64,000 nucleotides of DNA from Alphaproteobacteria bacterium (GTDB lineage: Bacteria > Pseudomonadota > Alphaproteobacteria > Rhodobacterales > Rhodobacteraceae), in contig JAUIHM010000001.1 in the NCBI GenBank assembly GCA_030432315.1, forward strand, positions 1 through 64,000, written 5' to 3'. The position numbers were made by a program, and so were the translations under genes. Shown here piece after piece: positions 1 to 12,056 of the stretch (position 1 is its first letter; each line of letters starts with the position of its first letter). Under the pieces are notes generated by a model. The model searched no databases. It was not told where the DNA came from and saw only the letters and a program-made list of their open reading frames with translations.

Positions 1-1
1 C

Positions 2-292
<291 letters not shown>

Positions 293-311
293 GAGGGCAT
301 CCGCCCTTCCC

Positions 312-346
312 GCGGCCGGGGTATCCGATCCCGGTCGCGTTTGTTT
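312..346 (+). terminator. Hairpin with T-rich tail between tuf and rpsJ (terminator or attenuator)
   Basis: Arms gcggccggg/cccggtcgc (9 pairs incl. one G-T), loop gtatccgat, followed by gtttgttt. Confidence 0.6.
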
Positions 347-374
347 AAACCCGACAGCCCAAGAGGCGCCTGAA

Positions 375-683
375 ATGCAAGGTCAGAATATCCGCATCCG
401 GCTCAAGGCCTTCGATTACCGGGTGCTCGATGCGAGCACGGCCGAGATTGTGAACACGGCCAAGCGTACCGGCGCGAGGGTCCGCGGTCCGATTCCGCTG
501 CCCAACAAGATCGAGAAGTATACGGTTCTTCGCGGCCCGCACGTGAACAAAAAGAGCCGTGAGCAGTTCGAAATCCGCACCCACAAGCGGCTTTTGGACA
601 TCGTAGATCCGACACCCCAGACGGTGGACGCGCTGATGAAGCTCGACCTCGCCGCTGGTGTGGACGTTGAAATCAAGCTCTAA
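375..683 (+). CDS. rpsJ: 30S ribosomal protein S10
   Basis: [19 protein letters not shown]...; S10 operon order. Confidence 0.98.
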   Translation: MQGQNIRIRLKAFDYRVLDASTAEIVNTAKRTGARVRGPIPLPNKIEKYTVLRGPHVNKKSREQFEIRTHKRLLDIVDPTPQTVDALMKLDLAAGVDVEIKL

Positions 684-697
684 GGGGACCGAAAAAG

Positions 698-1420
698 ATG
701 CGTTCCGGAGTATTAGCAAAGAAGCTGGGCATGACACGCCTGTTCATGGAAGACGGTCGGCAGATTCCCGTTACCGTCCTGCAGATGGACAACGTTCAGG
801 TCGTTGCCCAGCGTACCGGTGACAGGGACGGCTATTCGGCCGTTCAGCTGGGTGCCGGTTCCGCCAAGGCAAAGCGCACCAACAACGCGATGCGCGGTCA
901 TTTCGCCAAGGCTCATGTCGAGCCGAAGCGGAAGCTCGCCGAATTTCGCGTGAGCCCCGAGAATCTGATCGAGGTTGGCGCCGAGATCACGGCCGACCAC
1001 TACGTGTCCGGCCAGTATGTCGACATCGCCGGCACCTCGATCGGCAAGGGCTTCGCGGGCGGCATGAAGCGGCACAACTTTGGTGGTCTGCGGGCCACGC
1101 ACGGTGTGTCGGTCAGCCACCGTTCGCACGGTTCCACCGGTCAGTGTCAGGACCCGGGCAAGGTGTTCAAGGGCAAGAAAATGGCCGGTCACATGGGCTC
1201 CGTCCGTGTCACCACCCAGAACCTTGAAATTGTCCGGACCGATGCCGACCGTGGCCTGATCATGGTCAAGGGCGCCGTTCCCGGTTCCAAGGGCGGCTGG
1301 GTCACGATCAAGGACGCGGTGAAGAAGGCCGCGCCGAAGGATCTGCCCATGCCGGCTGCAATCCGCGCGTCGGCCGAAGCTGCGCCGGCTGAAGCTCCTG
1401 CAGGAGGTGCTGAAGAATGA
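698..1420 (+). CDS. rplC: 50S ribosomal protein L3
   Basis: [16 protein letters not shown]...; operon position. Confidence 0.97.
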   Translation: MRSGVLAKKLGMTRLFMEDGRQIPVTVLQMDNVQVVAQRTGDRDGYSAVQLGAGSAKAKRTNNAMRGHFAKAHVEPKRKLAEFRVSPENLIEVGAEITADHYVSGQYVDIAGTSIGKGFAGGMKRHNFGGLRATHGVSVSHRSHGSTGQCQDPGKVFKGKKMAGHMGSVRVTTQNLEIVRTDADRGLIMVKGAVPGSKGGWVTIKDAVKKAAPKDLPMPAAIRASAEAAPAEAPAGGAEE

Positions 1421-2037
1421 AACTCGATGTCATCAAGCTCGACAGCAGCCCGGCAGGGTCGATCGAACTCGACGATGCGATCTTCGGCCTCGAACCGCGT
1501 TCGGACGTTCTGCAGCGTGTCGTCCGCTGGCAGCTTGCCAGACGGCAGCAGGGCACGCACAGCACCCTCGGCCGGTCGGAAGTCAGCTACTCGACCAAGA
1601 AGATCTACCGTCAGAAGGGTACCGGCGGCGCACGCCACGGCTCCCGCAAGGCGCCGATCTTCCGCAAGGGTGGCGTGTACAAGGGACCGACCCCGCGCAG
1701 CCATGCCCATGACTTGACCAAGAAGTTCCGTGCCCTCGGTCTGCGCCATGCGCTCTCGGCCAAGATGGGTTCCGGCGACCTGATCGTTCTGGATGCGGCG
1801 GAACTGGCCGATGCCAAGACCAAGGGTCTGGCGGCTGCCGTGCGCAACCTCGGCTGGAAAAAGGTCCTGGTGATCGACGGTGCCGAAGTGAACGAAAACT
1901 TCCTGCGCGCCGCCCGCAACCTGGACGGCGTGGATGTTCTTCCAAGTGCCGGCGCGAACGTCTATGACATTCTTCTTCGCGACAAGCTCGTCCTCACCAA
2001 GGCCGGTGTCGAAGCGCTGGAGGCGCGACTGAAATGA
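1417..2037 (+). CDS. rplD: 50S ribosomal protein L4
   Basis: [19 protein letters not shown] motif; overlaps rplC stop. Confidence 0.97.
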   Translation: MKLDVIKLDSSPAGSIELDDAIFGLEPRSDVLQRVVRWQLARRQQGTHSTLGRSEVSYSTKKIYRQKGTGGARHGSRKAPIFRKGGVYKGPTPRSHAHDLTKKFRALGLRHALSAKMGSGDLIVLDAAELADAKTKGLAAAVRNLGWKKVLVIDGAEVNENFLRAARNLDGVDVLPSAGANVYDILLRDKLVLTKAGVEALEARLK

Positions 2038-2330
2038 GCGTGAACGCTGAACTCTACGACGTGATCCGCAAGCCGATCATCACGGAAAAGGCGACAATGG
2101 CGTCCGAACACGGCGCCGTGGTCTTCGAGGTTGGTGTCAACACCACCAAACCGCAGATCAGGGAAGCCGTTGAAAAACTGTTCAACGTCAAGGTCAAGGC
2201 GGTGAACACCGTCCTGAAGAAGGGCAAGACCAAGCGTTTCCGCGGCCGTCCGGGCCGTCAGCGCGACGTCAAGAAGGCCTATGTGACCCTGGTCGAAGGC
2301 AACACCATCGACGTGACGACCGGTCTCTGA
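2034..2330 (+). CDS. rplW: 50S ribosomal protein L23
   Basis: [15 protein letters not shown]; operon position. Confidence 0.97.
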   Translation: MSVNAELYDVIRKPIITEKATMASEHGAVVFEVGVNTTKPQIREAVEKLFNVKVKAVNTVLKKGKTKRFRGRPGRQRDVKKAYVTLVEGNTIDVTTGL

Positions 2331-2390
2331 TCCGGTCGCATCCATTCTGAGGCCCTTACGGGCAAAACCTGAAACGGAAGACAGCAAGAC

Positions 2391-3230
2391 ATGGCGTTAA
2401 AGACTTACAAACCCACTACGCCGGGCCAGCGCGGGCTGGTTCTGATCGACCGTTCCGATCTTTGGAAAGGCCGTCCGGTCAAATCCCTCACCGAGGGACT
2501 GACCGGCAATGGCGGCCGGAACAACACGGGGCGGATCACCATGCGCAGGCGTGGTGGCGGGGTAAAGCGGCTCTACCGCATCGTGGATTTCAAACGGCGG
2601 AAATTCGACGTTTCCGGCAAGGTGATCCGCATTGAGTACGATCCCAACCGGACCGCGTTCATTGCCCTGATCGGCTATGCCGATGGCGAACAGGCCTACA
2701 TCCTCGCTCCGCAGCGTCTCGCCGTCGGCGATTCGGTCGTTGCCAGCGAAAAGGCCGACATCAAGCCGGGCAACGCAATGCCGTTCCGGTCGCTGCCGAT
2801 CGGCACGATCGTGCACAACGTCGAGATGAAACCGGGCAAGGGCGGTCAGATCGCCCGCGCTGCCGGTACCTACGCCCAGTTCGTCGGCCGTGACGGCGGT
2901 TATGCCCAGATCCGCCTGTCGTCGGGCGAGCTGCGCATCGTTCGTCAGGAATGCATGGCAACCGTTGGTGCGGTATCGAACCCGGACAACTCGAACCAGA
3001 ATTTCGGCAAGGCCGGCCGCATGCGGCACAAGGGTCTGCGCCCGAAGGTTCGCGGCGTTGTCATGAACCCGATCGATCACCCGCACGGCGGTGGTGAGGG
3101 CCGGACCTCCGGTGGCCGCCATCCGGTTACCCCGTGGGGCAAGCCGACCAAGGGTGCGCGCACCCGTTCCAACAAGGCGTCGGACAAGTACATCCTGCGC
3201 TCGCGCCACCAGAAAAAGAACAAGCGTTAA
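2391..3230 (+). CDS. rplB: 50S ribosomal protein L2
   Basis: [31 protein letters not shown] motif. Confidence 0.98.
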   Translation: MALKTYKPTTPGQRGLVLIDRSDLWKGRPVKSLTEGLTGNGGRNNTGRITMRRRGGGVKRLYRIVDFKRRKFDVSGKVIRIEYDPNRTAFIALIGYADGEQAYILAPQRLAVGDSVVASEKADIKPGNAMPFRSLPIGTIVHNVEMKPGKGGQIARAAGTYAQFVGRDGGYAQIRLSSGELRIVRQECMATVGAVSNPDNSNQNFGKAGRMRHKGLRPKVRGVVMNPIDHPHGGGEGRTSGGRHPVTPWGKPTKGARTRSNKASDKYILRSRHQKKNKR

Positions 3231-3242
3231 GGAGCCGATGAA

Positions 3243-3521
3243 ATGACAAGGTCAGTCTGGAAGGGCCCTTTCGTAGATTCTTACGTCCTGAAAAAGGCGG
3301 AGAAGGTGCGTGAATCGGGCCGCAGTGAAGTCATCAAGATCTGGTCGCGCCGGTCGACCATCCTGCCCCAGTTCGTGGGGCTGACATTTGGTGTCTACAA
3401 CGGCAAGAAGCATATCCCGGTGAGCGTTACCGAGGACATGATCGGCCAGAAATTTGGTGAATACAGCCCGACCCGTACCTACTACGGGCATGCTGCCGAC
3501 AAAAAAGCGAGGCGGAAATAA
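3243..3521 (+). CDS. rpsS: 30S ribosomal protein S19
   Basis: [20 protein letters not shown]. Confidence 0.98.
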   Translation: MTRSVWKGPFVDSYVLKKAEKVRESGRSEVIKIWSRRSTILPQFVGLTFGVYNGKKHIPVSVTEDMIGQKFGEYSPTRTYYGHAADKKARRK

Positions 3522-3524
3522 GTC

Positions 3525-3908
3525 ATGGGTAAGGAAAAGAACCCACGCCGCGTGGCGGACAACGAGGCGATTGCCGTCAGCCGCATGCTGCGCACCAGCC
3601 CGCAGAAGCTCAACCTGGTTGCTGCGATGATCCGCAACAAGCCGGTTGAAAAGGCCCTGGCAGATCTGACGTTCTCCAAGCGCCGGATCTCGGAGGACGT
3701 GAAGAAGACGCTGCAGTCGGCGATTGCCAATGCCGAGAACAACCATGGTCTGGATGTCGACGAACTCGTCGTCGCCGAGGCCTGGGTTGGCAAGAACCTG
3801 GTGATGAAGCGCGGCCGTCCCCGTGCCCGTGGCCGGTTTGGCAAGATTCTTAAGCCGTTCAGCCAGGTTACGATCAAGGTGCGTCAGGCCGCAGAGGAGC
3901 AAGCCTAA
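3525..3908 (+). CDS. rplV: 50S ribosomal protein L22
   Basis: [20 protein letters not shown]; operon position. Confidence 0.97.
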   Translation: MGKEKNPRRVADNEAIAVSRMLRTSPQKLNLVAAMIRNKPVEKALADLTFSKRRISEDVKKTLQSAIANAENNHGLDVDELVVAEAWVGKNLVMKRGRPRARGRFGKILKPFSQVTIKVRQAAEEQA

Positions 3909-4609
3909 TGGGACAGAAGATCAATCCGATCGGCCTGCGCCTGCAGGTCAACCGTACCTGGGACAGCCGCTGGTTTGCGGATGGCGAGGAATACGGTCAG
4001 CTGCTGCACGAAGACCTGGCGATCCGTGAATACGTCAAGAAGAATGCCGCCCAGGCCGGTATCAGCCGGGTGGTGATCGAGCGGCCGCACAAGAAGTGCC
4101 GCGTCACCATTCACGCCGCACGCCCTGGCGTGATCATCGGCAAGAAGGGTGCGGACATCGAAGTGCTGCGCAAGCAGCTCGCCAAGCTGACCGAATCTGA
4201 ACTGCACCTGAACATCGTTGAGGTTCGCAAGCCCGAGGTCGATGCAGCGCTGGTCGCGGAAAACGTGGCACAGCAGCTGGAGCGTCGGGTCAGTTTCCGC
4301 CGCGCCATGAAGCGGGCAGTGCAGAACGCGATGCGTATGGGTGCACTTGGCATCCGGATGAACGTCGCCGGCCGTCTCGGCGGTGCGGAAATCGCGCGTA
4401 CCGAATGGTACCGTGAGGGCCGCGTTCCGCTGCACACGCTGCGCGCGGACATTGACTACGCCCATGTCGAGGCGTCGACCGCCTACGGCATCATCGGAAT
4501 CAAGGTCTGGATCTTCAAGGGTGAGATCATGGAACATGATCCGCAGGCCCGTGACCGCCGTCAGGCAGAAATGCAGGAGGGGGGAGGCCGTCCGCAGCGC
4601 TCGCGCTGA
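3908..4609 (+). CDS. rpsC: 30S ribosomal protein S3
   Basis: [12 protein letters not shown]...; KH domain [12 protein letters not shown]. Confidence 0.98.
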   Translation: MGQKINPIGLRLQVNRTWDSRWFADGEEYGQLLHEDLAIREYVKKNAAQAGISRVVIERPHKKCRVTIHAARPGVIIGKKGADIEVLRKQLAKLTESELHLNIVEVRKPEVDAALVAENVAQQLERRVSFRRAMKRAVQNAMRMGALGIRMNVAGRLGGAEIARTEWYREGRVPLHTLRADIDYAHVEASTAYGIIGIKVWIFKGEIMEHDPQARDRRQAEMQEGGGRPQRSR

Positions 4610-4635
4610 GGACAGGTAACCCTGGGAGATAAGAG

Positions 4636-5049
4636 ATGCTTTCACCAAAGCGCACCAAATTTCGCAAGCAGCACAAGGGCCGGATCCACGGCCTCGCCAA
4701 GGGCGGTTCCGATCTGAACTTCGGTCAGTACGGTCTGAAATCCACGGAGCCCGAGCGGGTTACCGCGCGTCAGATCGAGGCTGCCCGCCGTGCCCTGACC
4801 CGTCACATGAAACGCCAGGGCCGCGTCTGGATCCGGGTATTCCCGGATGTGCCGGTGTCCAAGAAACCAACCGAGGTTCGGATGGGTAAGGGCAAGGGTT
4901 CCGTCGAATACTGGGCTGCCAAAGTTAAGCCGGGCCGCATCATGTTTGAGATTGACGGCGTGGATGAAGTTGTGGCAAAGGAAGCGCTCAGGCTGGCGGC
5001 CATGAAGTTGCCGGTCAAGTGCCGTTTTGTCATCCGTGAAGACTGGTAA
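4636..5049 (+). CDS. rplP: 50S ribosomal protein L16
   Basis: [19 protein letters not shown]. Confidence 0.98.
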   Translation: MLSPKRTKFRKQHKGRIHGLAKGGSDLNFGQYGLKSTEPERVTARQIEAARRALTRHMKRQGRVWIRVFPDVPVSKKPTEVRMGKGKGSVEYWAAKVKPGRIMFEIDGVDEVVAKEALRLAAMKLPVKCRFVIREDW

Positions 5050-5138
5050 GCGAGGGCTCTGGCGGAAGTCGGGCTTTTGAATGTTTTGGAATAGCGCCGG
5101 GGCATGCCCTGGTAGCTTCTAAATAGAGGAATGGGGCC

Positions 5139-5345
5139 ATGAAACCGGCCGAACTGCGGGACAAGACGCCCGATCAGCTGCGCGAAGACCTCGCCCAGCT
5201 CAAGAAGGAATCCTTCAACCTGCGCTTTCAGCAGGCGACCGGGCAGCTCGAGAGCACTGCGCGGATGAAGGCCGTTCGCCGGGACGCGGCGCGCGTGAAA
5301 ACGGTCCTGAACCAGAAGGCCGCTGCTGCGGCGGGAGAGGCCTGA
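5139..5345 (+). CDS. rpmC: 50S ribosomal protein L29
   Basis: [33 protein letters not shown]. Confidence 0.95.
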   Translation: MKPAELRDKTPDQLREDLAQLKKESFNLRFQQATGQLESTARMKAVRRDAARVKTVLNQKAAAAAGEA

Positions 5346-5346
5346 T

Positions 5347-5589
5347 ATGCCCAAGCGAATTCTTCAGGGAACCGTCACCGGTGACCAGAACGATCAGACA
5401 GTAACGGTATCGGTGGAGCGCCGCTTCACCCATCCCGTTCTGAAGAAGACCATCCGTAAGTCCAAGAAATACCGGGCTCACGATGCCGACAACCGCTTCA
5501 AGGTTGGTGACAGCGTCCGCATCATCGAATGCGCGCCGGTGTCAAAGAACAAGCGCTGGGAAGTGCTGCTGGACGGCGCCGAGGCGTAA
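5347..5589 (+). CDS. rpsQ: 30S ribosomal protein S17
   Basis: [30 protein letters not shown]. Confidence 0.97.
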   Translation: MPKRILQGTVTGDQNDQTVTVSVERRFTHPVLKKTIRKSKKYRAHDADNRFKVGDSVRIIECAPVSKNKRWEVLLDGAEA

Positions 5590-5647
5590 GTCCTTATTAC
5601 CATGTCGAAACCGCGGGTAACAGTGCCCGCAGGTCGGGAGAAATACT

Positions 5648-6016
5648 ATGATCCAGATGCAGACAAATCTGGATGTTGCTGACAATTCCGGCGCCCGCCG
5701 GGTTCAGTGCATCAAGGTTTTGGGTGGATCGAAGCGCAAATATGCCTCCGTCGGAGACATCATTGTCGTTTCGGTGAAAGAGGCCATCCCCCGTGGCCGC
5801 GTGAAGAAGGGTGATGTCCGCAAGGCCGTCGTCGTTCGCACCGCCAAGGAAGTCCGCCGCGAGGACGGCACCGCAATCCGCTTCGACCGGAACGCCGCGG
5901 TCATTCTGAACAACCAGAATGAACCGCTCGGCACGCGTATCTTTGGCCCGGTCGTCCGTGAACTGCGCGGCAAGGACTTCATGAAGATCATTTCGCTCGC
6001 TCCGGAGGTGCTGTGA
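5648..6016 (+). CDS. rplN: 50S ribosomal protein L14
   Basis: [28 protein letters not shown]. Confidence 0.98.
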   Translation: MIQMQTNLDVADNSGARRVQCIKVLGGSKRKYASVGDIIVVSVKEAIPRGRVKKGDVRKAVVVRTAKEVRREDGTAIRFDRNAAVILNNQNEPLGTRIFGPVVRELRGKDFMKIISLAPEVL

Positions 6017-6330
6017 TGGCTGCCAAACTCCGCAAGGGCGACAATGTCGTCGTGCTGGCCGGCAAGGACAAAGGCAAGAAGGGAGAGATCTCCCGCGTGC
6101 TGCCGTCCGAGAACAAGGCCGTGGTTTCCGGTGTGAACGTCGCAATCCGGCACACCAAACAGACCCAGAATTCCCAGGGCGGCCGCATTCCCAAGGAAGT
6201 GCCGGTCGATCTGTCGAATCTCGCCCTCGTTGACCCGAAAACCGGTGAGGCCACCCGCGTGGGCTTCCGCATGGAAGGCGACAGGAAAGTCCGTTTTGCC
6301 AAGAAGTCGGGGGAAACGATCAATGGCTGA
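6016..6330 (+). CDS. rplX: 50S ribosomal protein L24
   Basis: [25 protein letters not shown] (KOW); start ATG 6016 or GTG 6013. Confidence 0.96.
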   Translation: MAAKLRKGDNVVVLAGKDKGKKGEISRVLPSENKAVVSGVNVAIRHTKQTQNSQGGRIPKEVPVDLSNLALVDPKTGEATRVGFRMEGDRKVRFAKKSGETING

Positions 6331-6874
6331 TTATACACCTCGTCTGCAGTCGCACTACGTCGATAGCGTGCGCGCTGCCATGAAGGCGGAATACAATTAC
6401 AAGAACGACATGCAGATTCCCCGGCTCGACAAGATCGTGCTGAACATGGGCGTCGGCGAAGCCGTTTCCGATTCGAAGAAGATCCGCGCCGCAGAGGCCG
6501 ATCTCGCGCTGATCGCCGGTCAGAAGCCGGTTGTCACCAAGGCCAAGAAGTCGATCGCCGGCTTCAAGGTCCGCGAAGAAATGCCGCTGGGTCTGAAGGT
6601 CACCCTTCGCCGGGCAAAGATGTACGAATTCCTTGACCGGCTGATCACTGTCGCCATGCCGCGCATCCGCGACTTCCGCGGCGTGAACGCAAAGAGCTTT
6701 GACGGTCGCGGCAACTACGCGATGGGTCTGAGAGAGCACATCGTGTTTCCCGAAATCAACTTCGACAAGATCGATCAGGTTTGGGGTATGGACATCGTGA
6801 TCTGCACCACCGCGCAGTCCGATGACGAGGCCCGTTCGTTGCTGAAGCAGTTCAACATGCCGTTCGCGGCCTGA
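6323..6874 (+). CDS. rplE: 50S ribosomal protein L5
   Basis: [14 protein letters not shown]...[18 protein letters not shown]; start inside ORF 6230..6874. Confidence 0.97.
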   Translation: MADYTPRLQSHYVDSVRAAMKAEYNYKNDMQIPRLDKIVLNMGVGEAVSDSKKIRAAEADLALIAGQKPVVTKAKKSIAGFKVREEMPLGLKVTLRRAKMYEFLDRLITVAMPRIRDFRGVNAKSFDGRGNYAMGLREHIVFPEINFDKIDQVWGMDIVICTTAQSDDEARSLLKQFNMPFAA

Positions 6875-6890
6875 AGCGCAGGAGATAGAA

Positions 6891-7196
6891 ATGGCTAAAG
6901 TTAGCATGGTCCAGCGCGAGAAGAAACGCCAGGCGCTGGTTGCAAAGTACGCCGAGAGACGTGCCGAGCTCAAGGAAATCGCAAAGAACACCGATCTGCC
7001 GATGGAAGAACGCTTCAAGGCCCGCCTGAAGCTCGCGAAACTTCCGCGCAATTCGTCGCCGACGCGTCTGCACAACCGGTGTGAGGTTACGGGCCGCCCG
7101 AAAGCCTACTACCGCAAGCTGCGCATGTCGCGTATTGCACTCCGTGACCTGGCCTCGAAGGGCCAGATCCCGGGCATGGTCAAATCGAGCTGGTAA
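6891..7196 (+). CDS. rpsN: 30S ribosomal protein S14 (zinc-independent type)
   Basis: [14 protein letters not shown]...[24 protein letters not shown]; 101 aa, no CxxC zinc motif. Confidence 0.97.
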   Translation: MAKVSMVQREKKRQALVAKYAERRAELKEIAKNTDLPMEERFKARLKLAKLPRNSSPTRLHNRCEVTGRPKAYYRKLRMSRIALRDLASKGQIPGMVKSSW

Positions 7197-7208
7197 GGGG
7201 ATCAGGGT

Positions 7209-7607
7209 ATGTCTGTAAATGATCCGATTGGCGATATGCTTACACGCATTCGCAACGCCTCGATGCGCGGCAAGTCGTCGGTCCGCACGCCGGCCTCGAA
7301 GGTTCGCCGCTGGGTACTCGACGTGCTTCAGTCCGAAGGCTACATCCGCGGCTACGAGGCAACGACCTCCGAGCGCGGCCTGCCGGAAATCGAAGTGGCA
7401 CTGAAGTATTTCGACGGCCGTCCGGTGATCCGCGAACTGCGCCGGGTCTCCACGCCCGGCCGCCGCGTCTATACCGGCGTCAAGGAATTGCCGCAGGTTC
7501 GTCAGGGACTCGGGGTGGCGATTGTATCAACACCCAAGGGTGTCATGTCCGATGCGCAGGCTCGTACCGAAAACGTCGGTGGCGAAGTTCTGTGCACCGT
7601 GTTCTGA
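7209..7607 (+). CDS. rpsH: 30S ribosomal protein S8
   Basis: [22 protein letters not shown]. Confidence 0.98.
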   Translation: MSVNDPIGDMLTRIRNASMRGKSSVRTPASKVRRWVLDVLQSEGYIRGYEATTSERGLPEIEVALKYFDGRPVIRELRRVSTPGRRVYTGVKELPQVRQGLGVAIVSTPKGVMSDAQARTENVGGEVLCTVF

Positions 7608-7617
7608 GGGGAAAAGA

Positions 7618-8151
7618 ATGTCTCGAATTGGGAAAAAACCGGTCGGGCTTCCTGGGGGCGTAACCGCCACCATCTCAGGACAGACGATCGAAGTCAAAGG
7701 TCCGAAGGGTGTCCGCACCTTTACGGCCACGGACGACGTGACGCTTGCGGTCGAGGACAACGCGATCTCGGTGACGCCGCGCGGCAAGTCCAAGCGCGCC
7801 CGTCAGCAGTGGGGCATGTCGCGTACCCAGGTCGCCAATCTGGTGACCGGTGTGACCGACGGCTTCAAGAAGGAGCTTGAGATCAACGGCGTCGGCTACC
7901 GTGCCGCGGTTCAGGGCAAGGTCCTGAAACTGTCGCTCGGCTACAGCCACGACGTTGACTTCGAGATTCCCGACAGTGTCACGGTCACTGCGGCCAAGCC
8001 GACGGAAATCACCGTCGCCGGCATCGACCAGCAGGTCGTTGGTCAGGTTGCGGCGAACATTCGTGAGTGGAGAAAGCCGGAGCCCTACAAGGGCAAGGGC
8101 ATCCGCTATAAAGATGAGTTTATCTTCCGCAAGGAAGGGAAGAAGAAGTAG
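7618..8151 (+). CDS. rplF: 50S ribosomal protein L6
   Basis: [19 protein letters not shown]; start inside ORF 7522..8151. Confidence 0.97.
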   Translation: MSRIGKKPVGLPGGVTATISGQTIEVKGPKGVRTFTATDDVTLAVEDNAISVTPRGKSKRARQQWGMSRTQVANLVTGVTDGFKKELEINGVGYRAAVQGKVLKLSLGYSHDVDFEIPDSVTVTAAKPTEITVAGIDQQVVGQVAANIREWRKPEPYKGKGIRYKDEFIFRKEGKKK

Positions 8152-8162
8152 GAGCGCATACG

Positions 8163-8522
8163 ATGGCGAACAGCAAGAGAGAGTTGTTCCAGAAGCGCCG
8201 TATGCGCGTTCGGAACAAACTTCGCAAACTCAACAACGGTCGTCCGCGCCTGAGCGTTCACCGGTCTTCCAAGAACATCTTTGTTCAGGTGATCGACGAT
8301 GCCCAGGGCCGCACGCTCGCAGCCGCCTCCACCCTGGAAGCGGATCTCGGGCTGAAGGGCAAGAACAACAAGGAAGCCGCCGCGAAGGTTGGCGCCGAAA
8401 TCGCCGCACGGGCCAAGGCCGCAGGCGTCGAGGAAGTTCTCTTCGACCGGGGTGGTTTTCTGTTTCACGGCAGGGTCAAGGCCCTGGCAGAGGCGGCCCG
8501 CGAGGGCGGACTGAAGTTTTAA
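8163..8522 (+). CDS. rplR: 50S ribosomal protein L18
   Basis: [32 protein letters not shown]. Confidence 0.97.
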   Translation: MANSKRELFQKRRMRVRNKLRKLNNGRPRLSVHRSSKNIFVQVIDDAQGRTLAAASTLEADLGLKGKNNKEAAAKVGAEIAARAKAAGVEEVLFDRGGFLFHGRVKALAEAAREGGLKF

Positions 8523-8534
8523 GGGGTTACCGGA

Positions 8535-9104
8535 ATGGCAAGAGATGACAATCGCCGGGACCGTCGCGACCGCGACGAAAACCCGGAATTTCAGGACCGG
8601 CTGGTTGCGATCAACCGCGTGTCGAAAACCGTAAAGGGCGGCAAGCGCTTCGGATTTGCGGCACTCGTGGTTGTCGGCGATCAGAAGGGCCGTGTCGGCT
8701 ACGGCAAGGGCAAGGCACGCGAAGTGCCCGAGGCGATCCGCAAGGCGACGGAACAGGCAAAACGCCAGATGATCCGTGTGCCGCTGCGCGAGGGCCGCAC
8801 CCTGCACCACGACATTGCCGGCCGTCACGGCGCGGGCAAGGTGGTGATGCGGACGGCAACGCCCGGTACCGGCATCATCGCCGGTGGTCCGATGCGCGCC
8901 GTATTCGAGATGCTCGGAGTTCAGGATGTGGTGGCCAAATCGATCGGCAGCCAAAATCCCTACAACATGATCCGGGCCACCATTGACGGTCTGCAGAACG
9001 AGTTGAGCCCGCGCATGGTCGCTCAGCGTCGCGGCAAGAAGGTCTCCGACATTCTGCCGAAGACGGCTCAGGATGCGGCTGCCGAAGCGGCTGTGGAAGC
9101 CTGA
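8535..9104 (+). CDS. rpsE: 30S ribosomal protein S5
   Basis: [28 protein letters not shown]. Confidence 0.98.
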   Translation: MARDDNRRDRRDRDENPEFQDRLVAINRVSKTVKGGKRFGFAALVVVGDQKGRVGYGKGKAREVPEAIRKATEQAKRQMIRVPLREGRTLHHDIAGRHGAGKVVMRTATPGTGIIAGGPMRAVFEMLGVQDVVAKSIGSQNPYNMIRATIDGLQNELSPRMVAQRRGKKVSDILPKTAQDAAAEAAVEA

Positions 9105-9116
9105 GGGAACTGAACG

Positions 9117-9305
9117 ATGGCAAAAACAATCGTCGTAAAGCAGATCGGTTCGCCGATCCGCCGGCCCAAGGATCAGCGGGCCACGCTGATCGGGCTCGGT
9201 CTGAACAAGATGCACAGGACCCGGGAACTGCCTGACACGCCGTCCGTGCGTGGCATGGTTTCCAAGGTCTCGCACATGGTGACCATTATCGAGGAGCGCG
9301 GCTGA
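9117..9305 (+). CDS. rpmD: 50S ribosomal protein L30
   Basis: [31 protein letters not shown]. Confidence 0.97.
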   Translation: MAKTIVVKQIGSPIRRPKDQRATLIGLGLNKMHRTRELPDTPSVRGMVSKVSHMVTIIEERG

Positions 9306-9323
9306 CAGCCGCGGTCCTGACCG

Positions 9324-9363
9324 GTGTGGCGGGCTCAGGCCCGGCACACTTATTTGCATTTTG
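9324..9363 (+). terminator. Terminator/attenuator-like hairpin between rpmD and rplO
   Basis: Arms gtgtggcgggc/gcccggcacac (10 of 11 pairs), loop tcag, then ttatttgcatttt. Confidence 0.55.
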
Positions 9364-9419
9364 CCGTGGTCGGGTGCTTTGACGCACGTTCCCGTATCCG
9401 GCGCAACAGGAGAAGCGTC

Positions 9420-9893
9420 ATGAAACTGCATGAACTCCGGGACAATCCCGGTGCAACGAAGTCACGCAAGCGCATTGGCCGCGGCCCGGGCTCGGGTACT
9501 GGCAAGACCGGTGGCCGGGGCATCAAGGGTCAGAAGTCCCGTTCGGGCGTGGCGATCAACGCCTATGAGGGTGGCCAGATGCCGCTCTACCAGCGTCTTC
9601 CAAAGCGCGGCTTCAACAACATCAACGCCAAGCGGTACGCCGTGATCAATCTTGGGCTTCTGCAGAAGTTCATTGACGCGGGCAAGATCGACGCCGGTTC
9701 CGAGATCTCGGAAAGTGTCTTGGTCGAATCCGGCCTGGTGCGCCGCCGGCGCGACGGCGTTCGGCTGCTGGCCAAGGGGGAACTGACCTCCAAGGTGACG
9801 CTGAGCGTAGCCGGTGCGTCGAAGGCCGCCATTGCAGCGGTGGAGAACGCGGGCGGTTCGGTGGCTGTCGTCGAGAAAGCCGCTGCTGAATGA
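9420..9893 (+). CDS. rplO: 50S ribosomal protein L15
   Basis: [43 protein letters not shown]. Confidence 0.97.
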   Translation: MKLHELRDNPGATKSRKRIGRGPGSGTGKTGGRGIKGQKSRSGVAINAYEGGQMPLYQRLPKRGFNNINAKRYAVINLGLLQKFIDAGKIDAGSEISESVLVESGLVRRRRDGVRLLAKGELTSKVTLSVAGASKAAIAAVENAGGSVAVVEKAAAE

Positions 9894-9975
9894 GACTTGC
9901 GGTCGGCTCTGAGCCGACCTAAGTCTGCAGACAACTTGCGCCGCCGCTCGATCCTGACCGGGTCACGGGCGGCGC
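9893..9975 (+). promoter_or_regulatory. Two consecutive RNA hairpins in the rplO-secY intergenic leader
   Basis: agact-tgc-ggtcggct(ctg)agccgacc-ta-agtct at 9893..9926; gcgccgcc...ggcggcgc at 9938..9975. Confidence 0.5.
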
Positions 9976-9994
9976 CTCAATTCGGAGAGTCCGC

Positions 9995-11365
9995 ATGGCT
10001 TCGGCTGCAGAACAAATGGCCGCCAACCTCAGCTGGAGTACGTTCGGCAAGGCCAAGGACCTCCAGAACCGTATTCTTTTCGCCATTGGCCTGCTGATCG
10101 TCTACCGCATCGGCACTTTCATCCCGGTTCCGGGGATCGACGCGGCCCGGCTGGCGACGTTCTTCGAACAGGCCAGCGCCGGCATCGGCGGCATGCTCAA
10201 CATGTTTACCGGCGGCGCGGTCGGACGCATGGCGATCTTCGCGCTCGGCATCATGCCGTACATCTCGTCCTCCATCATCGTGCAGCTGATGACGTCGATG
10301 GTGCCAAGCCTGCAGGCGCTCAAGAAAGAGGGCGAAGCGGGCCGCAAGAAAATCAACCAGTATACCCGTTACGGAACCGTATTCCTCGCCACGTTCCAGG
10401 CATATGGCCTGTCGATCGGTCTCGAAGCGGAAAACATGGCGGTCGATCCCGGCTGGTTCTTCCGCATCGGTGTCGTCATCACCCTGGTGGGCGGCACGAT
10501 GTTCCTGATGTGGCTCGGCGAGCAGATCACGTCGCGCGGCATCGGCAACGGCATTTCGCTGATCATTTTCGTCGGTATCGTCGCCGAGCTTCCGGCGGCG
10601 CTCGCCCGCTTCTTCTCGCAGGGACGCACCGGTACCCTCAGCCCGGCCATCATCCTCGGGGTGCTGGTCATGGCGGTGGTGGTGATTGCCTTCGTGGTGT
10701 TCATGGAACGGGCGCTGCGAAAGATACACATACAGTATCCCAAACGTCAGGTCGGCATGAAGGTCTACGGCGGCGAAAGTTCGCACCTGCCGGTGAAGGT
10801 AAACCCGGCCGGTGTGATCCCGGCGATCTTTGCCTCGTCGCTGCTGCTGCTGCCGGCCACGATTACCACCTTTTCCGGCGCGTCCTCCGACGGAACGGGC
10901 ATTATGGGCTACGTCGCCGCCTATATGGGGCGCGGTCAGCCGCTCTATCTGCTCAGCTTTGGCGCGCTGATCGTTTTCTTCGCGTATTTCTACACCGCCA
11001 ATGTCGCGTTCAAATCCGACGACGTTTCCGACAATCTGCGCAAGCAGGGTGGCTTTGTGCCTGGGATCCGTCCCGGCCAGCGCACGATTGAATACCTTGA
11101 CTATGTCGTCTCGCGCATTCTTGTCGTGGGGTCCGCCTATCTCGCCGCGGTCTGTCTGCTGCCGGAAATCCTGATTTCCCAGCTGTCGGTTCCGTTCTAC
11201 TTCGGCGGCACCTCGCTTCTCATTGTCGTTTCGGTCACGATGGACACGATCACCCAGGTACAGTCGCATCTGTTGGCCCATCAGTACGAAGGTCTGATTG
11301 AAAAGTCCCGCCTGAGGGGGAAAGGTCCGAAAGGCGGGCGCACACGGGGAAAATCACGCAGATGA
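9995..11365 (+). CDS. secY: Preprotein translocase subunit SecY
   Basis: Multi-[42 protein letters not shown]. Confidence 0.98.
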   Translation: MASAAEQMAANLSWSTFGKAKDLQNRILFAIGLLIVYRIGTFIPVPGIDAARLATFFEQASAGIGGMLNMFTGGAVGRMAIFALGIMPYISSSIIVQLMTSMVPSLQALKKEGEAGRKKINQYTRYGTVFLATFQAYGLSIGLEAENMAVDPGWFFRIGVVITLVGGTMFLMWLGEQITSRGIGNGISLIIFVGIVAELPAALARFFSQGRTGTLSPAIILGVLVMAVVVIAFVVFMERALRKIHIQYPKRQVGMKVYGGESSHLPVKVNPAGVIPAIFASSLLLLPATITTFSGASSDGTGIMGYVAAYMGRGQPLYLLSFGALIVFFAYFYTANVAFKSDDVSDNLRKQGGFVPGIRPGQRTIEYLDYVVSRILVVGSAYLAAVCLLPEILISQLSVPFYFGGTSLLIVVSVTMDTITQVQSHLLAHQYEGLIEKSRLRGKGPKGGRTRGKSRR

Positions 11366-12009
11366 ACATCATTCTTCTCGGGCCGCCTGGGGCCGGCAAA
11401 GGTACCCAGGCACGCATTCTTGTCGAAAGGCATGGACTGGTGCAGCTTTCCACCGGCGACATGCTGCGGGCCGCCAAATCCAGCGGCACGGAACTCGGCA
11501 ACAGGGTCGCCGATGTGATGGCCCGGGGGGAGCTTGTGACCGATGAGATCGTGATCGGTCTGATCGAAGAGCAGCTGGATGGCGAAGCAGGCCGGCACGG
11601 ACTCATTTTCGATGGTTTCCCGCGAACGCTGGCCCAGGCCGATGCACTTGGCGAACTGCTCGCATCAAAAGGCAAGTCGCTGGATGCCGTCGTTGAAATG
11701 CGTGTCGACGACGCTCAGCTGATTGAGCGGATCACCGGGCGGTTCACCTGTGGAAACTGTGGTGAAGTCTATCACGACGTAACCAAACCAACCGCCAGGG
11801 ACGGCGAGTGCGATGTTTGTGGGGCGAAGGAATTTGTTCGCCGCTCCGATGACAATGCGGAATCGGTGCAGGTCCGGCTCATGGCCTATTACCGCAGCAC
11901 CTCACCGCTGATCGGCTACTACCATGCCAAGGGTCTGCTCAAGCCGGTCGAGGGCCTGGGCGAAATTGACCGAATTGCGGCGAGCATCGAAGCTGCGCTC
12001 AATCTTTAA
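11362..12009 (+). CDS. adk: Adenylate kinase with Cys4 LID
   Basis: [18 protein letters not shown]-loop; [13 protein letters not shown]...CDVCGAKEF; overlaps secY stop. Confidence 0.98.
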   Translation: MNIILLGPPGAGKGTQARILVERHGLVQLSTGDMLRAAKSSGTELGNRVADVMARGELVTDEIVIGLIEEQLDGEAGRHGLIFDGFPRTLAQADALGELLASKGKSLDAVVEMRVDDAQLIERITGRFTCGNCGEVYHDVTKPTARDGECDVCGAKEFVRRSDDNAESVQVRLMAYYRSTSPLIGYYHAKGLLKPVEGLGEIDRIAASIEAALNL

Positions 12010-12028
12010 CAAATCGCTATTTGGTCCC

Positions 12029-12056
12029 TTGACGGCATACCCGCGAATCCTATAAT
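12029..12056 (+). promoter_or_regulatory. Candidate sigma70-type promoter for the rpsM-rpsK-rpoA-rplQ transcript
   Basis: TTGACG - 16 nt - TATAAT just after the adk stop, ~160 nt before rpsM. Confidence 0.65.
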
